Assembly: GCA_003225595.1 (NCBI GenBank)
Contig: QIAR01000218.1
Span: 1 to 43,050, forward strand
Source of the DNA: Acidobacteriota bacterium
GTDB lineage: Bacteria; Acidobacteriota; Terriglobia; Terriglobales; Acidobacteriaceae
Direction of reading: 5' to 3'
Length of the DNA: 43,050 nucleotides
The notes under the pieces were generated by a model that made no database searches, had not been told where the DNA came from, and worked only from the letters and a program-made list of their open reading frames with translations. This document shows, piece after piece, positions 1 to 6,321 of the stretch (positions within the stretch are counted from its first letter, which is position 1; every line of letters starts with the position of its first letter). The translations under genes and the position numbers were made by a program.

Positions 1-132
1 TTTTCGCCGGACTCGGCTCTTGTCTCGGAGGGAGACTCCAATTACTCCGCATCGGGCAGCGCAGGCAAACCAGCCGCCGGCTCCTATGTCCGGCAGGGTG
101 TTCTCGAGAGCTCGAATGTCAGTTTTTTTTGA
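1..132 (+). pseudogene. flgG: 3' fragment of a FlgG/FlgF-type flagellar rod protein, truncated
   Basis: Reading frame 1 from the window edge gives about 43 residues, then TGA at 130-132. The last stretch reads G-K-P-A-A-G-S-Y-V-R-Q-G-V-L-E-S-S-N-V-S. This matches the conserved Q-G-x-L-E-x-S-N-V signature near the C-terminus of FlgG/FlgF/FlgE rod-hook proteins. In the family about 30 more residues follow S-N-V (the amphipathic D0 helix with E-M-V-x-M-I and Q-R-x-Y-E). Here the frame ends three residues later, in a run of eight T. The D0 helix needed for assembly is therefore missing. The 5' part lies outside the window. The stop overlaps the TTG start of flgI, and no flgA or flgH lies between. 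FlgF or FlgE cannot be excluded. Confidence 0.6.
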
Positions 133-1226
133 CCTTAGCGATCATGTTGCTGTTATCCGTGCAGTGCTTCAGCGCGGAAGCAGATATTCGCAAAGTACTG
201 ATTCGCGATGTGACCACGGTCGAGGGAGTGCGGGAGAACCCGCTGCTTGGCTATGGCATGGTGGTTGGGCTGAACGGCACTGGAGACCGCCGCCAGACCG
301 CTTTCAGCACGCAGACTCTGGCCAACATTCTGCAACGCATGGGAGTACAGATTCCGGCCGGTTCCGCCCGGGTCAACAACGTCGCCGCTGTATTTGTAAC
401 CGCCAGCCTACCCGCCTTTGCCCGGCCAGGTATGAATCTCGACGTGACAGTGTCGTCGGTCGGTGATGCCAAGAGCCTGGAAGGCGGTCTCCTGCTGCTG
501 ACACCCCTGCATGGAGCGGATGGCCAGATTTACGGGGCGGCACAGGGCCCGGTGGCCGTCGGAGGTTACAGCGCTGCTGTGGCCGGCAACTTGCGTCAAC
601 TGAACCATCCGACCGTGGGACGCATTCCCGGTGGGGGAGTGGTGGAACGCGATACGGCTCTGGACTTGGGTAAGCTGCAGCCGTTGTCGCTGCTCTTGAG
701 CGAGCCTAATTTCAGCACGGCGGAAGAAATTGCTGGGTCGATCAACCGCGAGTTCGGGACCCAAGTAGCATTGGCGGATGATAGCCGGCGCGTAGAAATC
801 AGTTCTGCAGCGGCGCATATCGCCAGCCTGCCTGCATTCCTTGCCCGGGTAGAGAACCTGTCAGTGCTGGTCCACCGGCGAGCTAAAGTCGTGATCAATG
901 AGAGGACGGGCACCGTGGTGATGGGCAAGGACGTGCGGCTGGGGGCGGTTGCGATCCTGCACGGCAACTTTTCCATCGAAATTACGACCGAATTCTCGGT
1001 GTCACAGCCGGCGCCGCTCTCCCGTAGAGAAACGGCGCTTGTTCCTCAGCCCAATGTTCGGACCGAGGAAACCCCGGCACGGCGGATTGAATTGGGCGAA
1101 GGCGCCAAAGTAGAGCAACTGGTGAATGGACTGCAGGCCATCGGAGCCACGGCCCGCGACGTCATCGCGATCCTGCAGGCCATCAAGGCTGCCGGGGCTC
1201 TGGAAGCTGACTTGGAGGTGATCTGA
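129..1226 (+). CDS. flgI: Flagellar P-ring protein FlgI
   Basis: FlgI forms the periplasmic P-ring around the flagellar rod in the peptidoglycan layer. The 365-residue protein is full family length. The N-terminal signature is clear: I-R-D-V-T-T-V-E-G-V-R-E-N-P-L-L-G-Y-G-M-V-V-G-L-type sequence, G-T-G-D, then T-L-A-N-I-L. The C-terminal block L-V-N-G-L-Q-A-I-G-A-T-A-R-D-V-I-A-I-L-Q, followed by A-A-G-A-L, is also present. The start is TTG at 129, or ATG at 144. Either leaves an unusually short signal peptide (hydrophobic core L-L-L-S-V-Q-C-F-S-A) without a basic n-region, so the true 5' end may have been lost at the junction with the upstream FlgG-like fragment. It overlaps flgJ by one base (TGATG), indicating translational coupling. 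Confidence 0.95.
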   Translation: MTLAIMLLLSVQCFSAEADIRKVLIRDVTTVEGVRENPLLGYGMVVGLNGTGDRRQTAFSTQTLANILQRMGVQIPAGSARVNNVAAVFVTASLPAFARPGMNLDVTVSSVGDAKSLEGGLLLLTPLHGADGQIYGAAQGPVAVGGYSAAVAGNLRQLNHPTVGRIPGGGVVERDTALDLGKLQPLSLLLSEPNFSTAEEIAGSINREFGTQVALADDSRRVEISSAAAHIASLPAFLARVENLSVLVHRRAKVVINERTGTVVMGKDVRLGAVAILHGNFSIEITTEFSVSQPAPLSRRETALVPQPNVRTEETPARRIELGEGAKVEQLVNGLQAIGATARDVIAILQAIKAAGALEADLEVI

Positions 1227-1591
1227 TGAACCCTCTCTCTCTTGGAATCGAAGGTATCCGCTCAGGCTCCTGGTCTGAGCAGGCCAGTACTCCATCAACC
1301 GGCAGAATTCTCAAGGCGGCGCGCGACTTTGAATCCGTGCTGCTGAATTCTTTGCTGCACTCGATGCAGGAGACATTTTCTGGCGTCTCTGGCGAGAACA
1401 AAGAAGTGGGTAGCGACGATTATTCCGATATTGGAACTGAGGCACTGGCTGCGGGGCTCAGCGCTTCGGGCGGCTTGGGCATTGCCCGCATGATAATGAA
1501 GGATCTCACCAAAACGGAGGTATTAAGCCACCAGGCGCCCGGGGCGGTCGCTGGGGCAAATTCCCCGCCACTAAAGCTTGATTTAAGTTAG
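1226..1591 (+). CDS. flgJ: FlgJ-type rod-binding protein (no muramidase domain)
   Basis: A 121-residue protein matching only the N-terminal rod-binding/capping domain of FlgJ. Recognisable motifs are A-A-R-D-F-E-S-V-L-L-N-S-L-L near residues 30-45, and the closing E-A-L-A-A-G-L-S-A-S-G-G-L-G-I-A-R-M-I near 75-95. The C-terminal glucosaminidase/muramidase domain of the enterobacterial protein is absent, which is common outside gamma-proteobacteria, where a separate hydrolase is used. It is expected to help rod assembly in the periplasm. The ATG overlaps the flgI stop and has the Shine-Dalgarno sequence GGAGGTG at 1214-1220. The C-terminal 25 residues look unstructured. Confidence 0.88.
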   Translation: MNPLSLGIEGIRSGSWSEQASTPSTGRILKAARDFESVLLNSLLHSMQETFSGVSGENKEVGSDDYSDIGTEALAAGLSASGGLGIARMIMKDLTKTEVLSHQAPGAVAGANSPPLKLDLS

Positions 1592-1652
1592 CCGATTGAA
1601 GGCGTTAGGGGTGCAGACCGGAGGCAAATTTGGAACTGGATGAAGACCGGAT

Positions 1653-1680
1653 TAAAGTTTTCTAACCGAGCTGCCGATCT
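1653..1680 (+). promoter_or_regulatory. Sigma-28 (FliA)-type promoter for flgM
   Basis: TAAAGTTT at 1653-1660, 12 bases, then GCCGATCT at 1673-1680. The enterobacterial class III consensus is TAAAGTTT-N11-GCCGATAA, so the -35 part is perfect, the -10 matches six of eight, and the spacer is one base long. It lies 31 bases upstream of the likely flgM ATG at 1712. Autogenous sigma-28 control of flgM is standard in known flagellar hierarchies. Confidence 0.6.
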
Positions 1681-1711
1681 TGGATTGCAGGGATACTTCC
1701 AGGCGAGGGAG

Positions 1712-2014
1712 ATGAGAATCGACTTAAACACGAGAATCCTGGAAGCTTCGGGGGACGGAAAACCGGCCAGATCGAAATCTTCGGCGGGGGTGTCCGGCGG
1801 AACCGCAGTAGCCCCTGACGAGGCACGGCTGTCGCTCGAACATCACCGCGTACAGACGCTGGAGGCAAAGGTTAACGGCATGCCGGAGATCCGCAGCGAG
1901 AAGGTGGAAGCACTACGCCGTGCGACCCAAGATGGCACTTATAAGGTCGGCCCGGAGAAGATTGCACAAGCGGTATTTGACGAACTTCTTGCTTCCTCAA
2001 CTCGGATCCGGTAG
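1712..2014 (+). CDS. flgM: Anti-sigma-28 factor FlgM
   Basis: FlgM binds and inhibits sigma-28 until it is exported through the finished hook-basal body. From the ATG at 1712 (Met-Arg-Ile-Asp-Leu) the product is 100 residues, normal for FlgM. An upstream in-frame ATG at 1640 would add 24 residues across the sigma-28 promoter and is less likely. The conserved C-terminal sigma-binding region is visible: R-S-E-K-V-E-A-L-R-R, then D-G-T-Y-K-V and I-A-Q-A-V-F-D-E-L-L. AGGCGAGGG at 1701-1709 can serve as ribosome-binding site. Its presence implies that a sigma-28 gene exists elsewhere in the genome. Confidence 0.88.
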   Translation: MRIDLNTRILEASGDGKPARSKSSAGVSGGTAVAPDEARLSLEHHRVQTLEAKVNGMPEIRSEKVEALRRATQDGTYKVGPEKIAQAVFDELLASSTRIR

Positions 2015-2036
2015 GCCAGGACTGGGCCGGTAACTT

Positions 2037-2222
2037 ATGAACGACTTGTCCACTGAGCGGTTAGGGCCGACCTCGCGTGTATCAGAGGCGGAGGGACAGC
2101 CAAGCAAGCGCGAGTCTCCGTCGAAATTGCGACGTCGGCCAGTTCCGCCTTCTCCCAGCAGCGAAGCAGAGCCCGATCCCGATCCCGAGGAGCCCACTCA
2201 CCAGATTGATCGGCTGGCCTGA
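2037..2222 (+). CDS. Small hypothetical protein between flgM and flgN
   Basis: A 61-residue open frame starting 23 bases after the flgM stop, in the same direction. The product is hydrophilic: basic R-R-R-P in the middle, an acidic Pro-rich run (E-A-E-P-D-P-D-P-E-E-P), and a C-terminus H-Q-I-D-R-L-A. It has no signal peptide, membrane segment or recognisable domain. Codon use looks coding-like but the ribosome-binding site is weak. The opposite strand has an equally long frame with a hydrophobic stretch, so the strand call is uncertain. If real it is probably co-transcribed with flgM. I do not know its function. Confidence 0.35.
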   Translation: MNDLSTERLGPTSRVSEAEGQPSKRESPSKLRRRPVPPSPSSEAEPDPDPEEPTHQIDRLA

Positions 2223-2295
2223 TGTAAAAAAATCATGCCCACGAGAATCATGTGCCAAGTCAATCACGGGCCATGAGAAGCATGGTCAAAAAACA

Positions 2296-2460
2296 ATGAC
2301 GCACCAAGACGCTGCGCGATGTTTCGACCTGTTGGAACAGCGCCTCAGGCTAGTGCGCCGGGTTGCGTCGGCACTGGAACAGGGTCAAACCGCCTTGGTT
2401 ACGATGGACGCGGAACAAATTGAACAACAAGTGAACGACGAACAGGCTCTCTGTCAGGAG
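2296..2460 (+). pseudogene. flgN: 5' fragment of flagellar chaperone FlgN
   Basis: From ATG 2296 the frame gives about 55 residues of a helical FlgN-type start: L-L-E-Q-R-L-x-L-V-R-R-V, then A-L-x-T-M-D-A-E-Q-I, ending D-E-Q-A-L-C-Q-E-W. FlgN is normally about 140-160 residues and chaperones FlgK and FlgL for export. Here homology stops near base 2460. The original frame continues only as a low-quality Arg/Ser-rich tail to 2670, while a different frame becomes FlgL from the same point. This is a fusion scar, and flgK, normally the next gene, is absent. Confidence 0.6.
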
Positions 2461-2831
2461 TGGCAATCAATCAGCCCGGCTCGCAGGTCTTCACCGCCTC
2501 GGGCAGCGATGTGTTCCAGGCGATCAGCGATCTTATTACTGCGTTGCGGACGGGCTCGAGCACGGATGCTTCGATCGTTAGTGTGCGGCAGGCACTCGAC
2601 CACATCTCAATCCAGCGCGTGTTCTACGGCAATACCCTCAACCAGATGGACTCACAACAGACTTTTCTGAATAGTGAGAAGCTCGAACTGAGTCGCCAAG
2701 AAGATGCGGTGGGGGGAGCGGATATGGCTGTTGCTGTAAGTCGCTTGACCAATGCCCAGAATGCGCGCAATGCAACTCGGGTGGCGACTGGCAAAGTGTC
2801 ACAAATCAGTCTTTTCGATTTCTTGAGATAG
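2460..2831 (+). pseudogene. flgL: 3' fragment of hook-filament junction protein FlgL
   Basis: About 123 residues corresponding to the C-terminal third of FlgL (normally about 300 residues). Features seen are Q-P-G-S-Q-V-F-T, the D-V-F-Q-A-I-S-D-L-I-x-A-L block, a helix with F-Y-G-N-T-L-N-Q, and the D0 closing helix D-M-A-V-A-V-S-R-L-x-N-A-Q, ending S-L-F-D-F-L-R. The N-terminal D0 helix and the middle domain are missing, so the fragment cannot form the junction. It begins exactly where the flgN fragment stops, in another frame. A GTG/ATG at the border could allow translation, but a functional protein is unlikely. Its end overlaps the convergent fliT-like gene by 26 bases. Confidence 0.75.
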
Positions 2832-3189
2832 CTCGAGAAGAGATCTTGCGGGAGGCGCGGGCCCACTCAGCAGCTGATTCCAAATGCGCACGCTCGGACT
2901 CTAGACGTGCGCGCTCGTTCAATAGATTTGCGTGCAATGTCGGGAGCAGACTTCGCAGCCGCTCGACATTCTTCCGGTACTCGCTGATTTGTCTACTCAG
3001 TTCGGGATCGGCTTCCGCGCCTGCAACTCCGTCTCGCAAGAACTCTCCCGCAAGCAGCAGTTCCGCTAGCACCCTGGCGAGGTGCTCAGACGTAACCGCC
3101 ACAAATTTTGGGCTCTCCGGCGCAAGCTCATCAAGAAGTAGGCGGAGCCGCTCATTGGTGTCGTGCAGAGTTTGGCTTGAGGGGGACAT
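2806..3189 (-). CDS. Small helical flagellar protein, FliT/FlgN-like chaperone candidate
   Basis: From ATG at 3189 the product is 127 residues, all-helical and rich in Leu, Glu and Arg. Near the C-terminus it has the pattern L-L-N-E-R-A-R-L-E-S-E-R-A-H-L-E-S. It follows fliS with a one-base TGATG overlap, so it belongs to a fliD-fliS-x operon, the usual place of fliT. FliT-type chaperones bind the FliD cap protein before export. Sequence similarity to FliT is too weak to name it firmly, and the call rests on position, size and helical character. An upstream in-frame start at 3261 would lie inside fliS and is not preferred. Confidence 0.6.
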   Translation of the reverse strand: MSPSSQTLHDTNERLRLLLDELAPESPKFVAVTSEHLARVLAELLLAGEFLRDGVAGAEADPELSRQISEYRKNVERLRSLLPTLHANLLNERARLESERAHLESAAEWARASRKISSRAISRNRKD

Positions 3190-3605
3190 CAGGCTTTCCC
3201 ACCTTGGGCGGAAACGGGGGGATGGGTGCTTGCCCGACTTGTGCGCTCTACTTCTATCCAAGCTTCACGCAATGACAGCAGGTTGGTGATCTGGGTCTCG
3301 AGAATCGTCTTGGATGGGTTGATCTGCGCCTCCAACAGGCTGGCACGCAGCAAGGTGTAAAAATGCTCCAGATTCTTGGCTACTTCGCCTCCGTGATCGA
3401 GGTCCAGAGTAGCCTGGAGTTGTCCGACGATGGCCAGTGCGCGATCCATTTCGCGGCTGCGCTGCTCAATATCGTTCCGCTCCAAGGCATTTAAGGCACA
3501 CTGCAAGTCTTGAACAATCTGTTCGTAAAGCAACATTACAAGCCGAACAGGGCTTGCGCTATGCACGGCGGATTCGCGATAGGCGTGCTTCGCATCCGTG
3601 CTCAT
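3189..3605 (-). CDS. fliS: Flagellin export chaperone FliS
   Basis: FliS binds the flagellin C-terminus in the cytoplasm and prevents premature polymerisation. The 138-residue product has family hallmarks: A-Y-R-E-S-A-V near the start, then S-P-V-R-L-V-M-L-L-Y-E-Q, helix motifs I-E-Q-R-S and V-G-Q-L-Q-A-T-L-D, and a late L-R-E-A-W block. Its ATG overlaps the stop of fliD (ATGA) when the fliD frameshift is corrected, and its stop overlaps the next ATG. The three genes therefore form one translationally coupled operon. Its client flagellin survives here only as a 5' remnant. Confidence 0.92.
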   Translation of the reverse strand: MSTDAKHAYRESAVHSASPVRLVMLLYEQIVQDLQCALNALERNDIEQRSREMDRALAIVGQLQATLDLDHGGEVAKNLEHFYTLLRASLLEAQINPSKTILETQITNLLSLREAWIEVERTSRASTHPPVSAQGGKA

Positions 3606-4944
3606 AAATGTCCGACTGGCAATGAGGCGAGCTGGCCGGTGATCTGCGCCATGATGAGCGGAAACTGCCCCAGCATGGCATCCACCTGGCTGTATTGTTG
3701 ATCAACTGCTGGCGCCGCCCCACCAGTCGGTCCTCAAAATCCGTGATTTCGGCGGTAAGTGTCGCTTGAGTGCTGCCGTTTTCGGCTAGGTTGACATTGA
3801 TGATGCCATCCGTGGCATCGGTCAGAGAGGCCAAATCAGTGCTGAATTTATTGGCGAACCCGTTGGGACCAAGAGATTGAAAGAAATTCTGAAAATCCGT
3901 GAGATGGTTGCTAATAACCTCGTTCAGTTTCACGCTGTCCACGCTGAACGTACCATCGTTGGCCATGTTTACACCCAGAGAGGCGAGGTTTACATAACCG
4001 TTGTTCCCACTTCGCGAAAAAGTGACATCGGAGAGCAGGCTTCCCTGCAAAGAACGAAGCGAGCTGTTGGCGGCCAGCGGCCCAGCGGTGTTTGCTACAG
4101 GGTCAAAGGTGAACTGCGAATTGATCGCGCCCATCACTGTGTTGTAGCTCGCAACGAAGGCGTTGACCGCCTGTGTTGCCCTGGCGGTGTCCGCGCCAAC
4201 CGTGAGCAGGACCGGGATTCCTGGAGCGGCGCTGACCAGGTTGAGTGTGACCGCCGCCAGTGCTCCGGTCACGGTGTTCGTTGTACTGTTCAATGGCACA
4301 CCATCAATGCTAAATGAGGCATTTACTCCCGCAGCCGCTTTGGTGAAAATCAGCCCGGTTGTCTTTCCCGTTACGGAAAGATCGCCCGGTTCGCCGCTGG
4401 CCGTACTGACCAGCGCGAGCCGCGCACCATTGAGGTCATTGATCACACCGGCCGTCACGCCCAACTCATGGCCATTGATGTAGCTGGCCAGCCCGTCTAG
4501 TGTGTTGTTGTTAGCGTCGACCGGGATGTCCGTACTCGTGTTGCCCACTTTCAAGGTGAAGGTGCCGGTACTGAAGGTTGCGCTGCCGCTGGTGGCCGGC
4601 TCGGTGTAATAGGACGATGTGGTCGCCAGACTTTGGACTATTACGGTATGGGTGCCAGACGCTGCCGAGGACTGCGCAGTGCCCATCACGATGCCGCTCT
4701 GCGAAGAACTGGCCACGTTTGAAGTAATGGCGCCAAGCACGTCTTTGAGCGCATTGACCCTATCCTGAAGAGTACTTAGATTGGAACTGATACTGTTCAG
4801 GACAACTCGTTGCGTGCTTAAGCGCGCCTGTTGCTGCTGCCAAACTCGCTCTGGAGCCTGCTCGCTGGAAATGATCTGGTCGACAACAGCGGTGACATCA
4901 ATTCCGGATCCTGGGTTCGCCGTGTTCGTGTTCAAGCTAATCAT
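3602..4944 (-). CDS. fliD: Flagellar filament cap FliD, frameshifted near the 3' end
   Basis: FliD caps the growing filament and assists flagellin folding. The native start is probably ATG 4944 (Met-Ile-Ser-Leu-Asn), with GGGAGA seven bases upstream. The uninterrupted frame extends to 4992 only because flagellin-like codons are joined in front. The N-terminal G-S-G-I-D-V and the helix with Q-Q-A-R-L-S-T-Q are typical, as is the C-terminal I-T-D-F-E-D-R-L. Around 3695-3706 the frame is lost. The literal frame runs to 3559 with an unrelated Trp/Ser/Arg-rich tail. The neighbouring frame gives Q-Q-Y-S-Q-V-D-A-M-L-G-Q-F, then Q-I-T-G-Q-L-A-S-L, and stops at 3602 in an ATGA overlap with fliS. That is the expected FliD ending, so a one-base lesion or sequencing error is present. 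Confidence 0.85.
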
Positions 4945-4952
4945 GTAATCTC

Positions 4953-4992
4953 CCGCAAGCGAGGGAATGTTGTTCAGAATGGTTAGCGCCAT
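4953..4992 (-). pseudogene. fliC: Remnant of a flagellin gene start fused before fliD
   Basis: ATG 4992 on the minus strand is preceded by AGGGAGA and encodes M-A-L-T-I-L-N-N-I-P-S-L-A. This matches the conserved flagellin N-terminus (M-x-[IL]-x-[IV]-x-N-N-I-x-[AS]-L). The next bases are the FliD ribosome-binding site and start, read in frame by chance. Everything from about flagellin codon 14 to the stop is absent. A sigma-28-type promoter sits upstream at 5104-5130, as expected for a flagellin gene. An alternative is a FliD with an unusual leader, but the flagellin match and the internal fliD signals argue against it. Confidence 0.5.
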
Positions 4993-5103
4993 TTTGAATT
5001 CTCCCTAATTTTGGTTCCGTCTTGCTGAAACTACTTCCCCAGATTCACTGCAGAGGCCCTGTTCCGCTTTCTCACTTCCGGAACCCATCTGTTTCTAATG
5101 GTC

Positions 5104-5130
5104 ACATCGGCACTCTGAAGAGTAGCTTTA
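5104..5130 (-). promoter_or_regulatory. Sigma-28-type promoter, minus strand (flagellin/fliD side)
   Basis: Read on the minus strand: TAAA (5130-5127), 15 bases, GCCGATGT (5111-5104). The -10 matches six of eight of GCCGATAA and the spacing is exact for TAAA-N15-GCCGATAA. It lies about 110 bases before the ATG at 4992. It would drive the flagellin remnant and fliD-fliS-fliT-like. Confidence 0.5.
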
Positions 5131-5187
5131 GGTTCGGAGCTTCCAATGGCAGGTTACGCAGGTAATTTTCACCCCGTAAGCCATTCC

Positions 5188-5214
5188 TAAAGGCATTCCT
5201 CCCCAAGCCGATAA
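5188..5214 (+). promoter_or_regulatory. Sigma-28-type promoter for flbD-motA-motB
   Basis: TAAA at 5188-5191, 15 bases, then a perfect GCCGATAA at 5207-5214. It lies about 53 bases upstream of the flbD start and diverges from the minus-strand sigma-28 site at 5104-5130. Stator genes as late sigma-28 targets agree with known flagellar hierarchies. The rest of the 4993-5266 intergenic region shows no other feature. Confidence 0.7.
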
Positions 5215-5266
5215 CGTCAGCAGAGGCCCCAGTGGCTATGCCGGCGCTGCCGGCGAGAGGGATCAA

Positions 5267-5524
5267 TTGATTCAGCTAACACGTCTGAACAACCAACACC
5301 TAACTGTCAATTCGGATTTGATCAAGTTCGTCGAGCAGGCCCCGGATACGGTCATCACGCTGGTTACTGGCGAAAAGATCGTAGTGCGCGAGAGTGTGGA
5401 AGAAGTCTTGAAACGGGTCATTCAGTTTCGTCGCTCCGTACTTGAACGGATCGTGCCGACCTGGGATAACAACTTTGCCAAATCTCCGCCAGCTAACTGC
5501 AACAAGAAACCGGAAGAAGCCTGA
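5267..5524 (+). CDS. flbD: FlbD family flagellar protein
   Basis: A small FlbD-family protein of 85 residues (usual 60-80). The family signature is clear: I-Q-L-T-R-L-N-N, then L-T-V-N-S-D-L-I-K-F-V-E, P-D-T-V-I-T-L, G-E-K-I-V-V-R-E-S, E-E-V-L. Its molecular role is poorly known, but it is regularly found next to motA/motB or swarming genes in spirochaetes, Firmicutes and Acidobacteriota. The start is TTG 5267 with GAGAGGG five bases upstream; no in-frame ATG is available. The motA start follows 11 bases after its stop, and both lie under the sigma-28-type promoter at 5188-5214. Confidence 0.85.
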   Translation: MIQLTRLNNQHLTVNSDLIKFVEQAPDTVITLVTGEKIVVRESVEEVLKRVIQFRRSVLERIVPTWDNNFAKSPPANCNKKPEEA

Positions 5525-5535
5525 GGGGGAAGTTC

Positions 5536-6321
5536 GTGGATAAGGCCACTTTCGGGGGCATTCTCGTCGGTATAGGCGGAATCCTGGCTGGTTTGCTGAT
5601 CGAGGGAGGCAGCCTCACTCAGATTATGCAGCCGACTGCGGCGATAATTGTGTTGGGCGGCACTCTGGGCGCAGTTCTCATTCAGTTTCCGCTGCCGGTC
5701 GTAATGAGCGCCTTTCGCCGCCTGGCACATGTCTTCTTCGAGCCCAAGAACGATCCACAATCCATGATTCAGGAGGTGGTGAGGTTCGCCAATAAAGCTC
5801 GCCGCGAGGGAATTGTGGCCCTCGATGCCGACGTTCAGAACGTTGAAGAACCTTTTTTGAAAAAGTCACTGATGCTCGCAGTGGACGGGACCGAGCCCCA
5901 GGAACTGCGCAAAATGATGGAACTTGAACTTGATAACAGGGCCGAGCAGGACGAGAGGATTCCTCAGGTCTTCGAGTCGGCCGGTGGTTTTTCTCCCACC
6001 ATCGGCATCATCGGCGCCGTGCTGGGGCTGATACAGACCATGCAACACCTGGACAAGATCGACGAGGTAGGCCGCGGTATTGCGGTTGCGTTTGTAGCGA
6101 CCATTTACGGTGTTGGCTCCGCCAACCTTTGTTTTCTGCCCTGCGCGGGCAAACTGAAGATCCGCATTCGCGAAGAGCAGGTGATCCGCGAAATGACCCT
6201 GGAAGGCGTCGTCTCGATCTTGGAAGGTATGAATCCTCGTATTCTGGAAACCAAGCTGCTGGGCTACCTCGCCGATGTGAAAGCAAAGCCTGCGGAGAGG
6301 CCATCGGAGACTTCGGTATGA
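5536..6321 (+). CDS. motA: Flagellar motor stator protein MotA
   Basis: MotA forms the five-subunit ring of the proton- or sodium-driven stator in the inner membrane. The 261-residue product has four hydrophobic segments: residues about 5-22 and 33-52 near the N-terminus, and two after residue 145. The family motif P-T-I-G-I-I-G-A-V-L-G-L-I lies around 150-162. The cytoplasmic loop contains R-R-E-G-I-V-A-L, and charged residues there normally contact FliG. The start is GTG 5536 with GAGGGG upstream. The stop overlaps the motB ATG (ATGA), typical of the motAB pair. Confidence 0.95.
   Translation: MDKATFGGILVGIGGILAGLLIEGGSLTQIMQPTAAIIVLGGTLGAVLIQFPLPVVMSAFRRLAHVFFEPKNDPQSMIQEVVRFANKARREGIVALDADVQNVEEPFLKKSLMLAVDGTEPQELRKMMELELDNRAEQDERIPQVFESAGGFSPTIGIIGAVLGLIQTMQHLDKIDEVGRGIAVAFVATIYGVGSANLCFLPCAGKLKIRIREEQVIREMTLEGVVSILEGMNPRILETKLLGYLADVKAKPAERPSETSV

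Noticed and set aside
20..466. 148-residue plus-strand open frame over the start of flgI
   Set aside because: It is out of frame with both the FlgG-like end and FlgI, is Arg/Gln-rich, and has no family features.
2082..2267. 61-residue minus-strand frame with a hydrophobic segment (L-V-S-G-L-L-G-I-G-I-G-L)
   Set aside because: It runs against the operon, has no ribosome-binding site, and the hydrophobic run mirrors the acidic Pro-rich codons on the plus strand.
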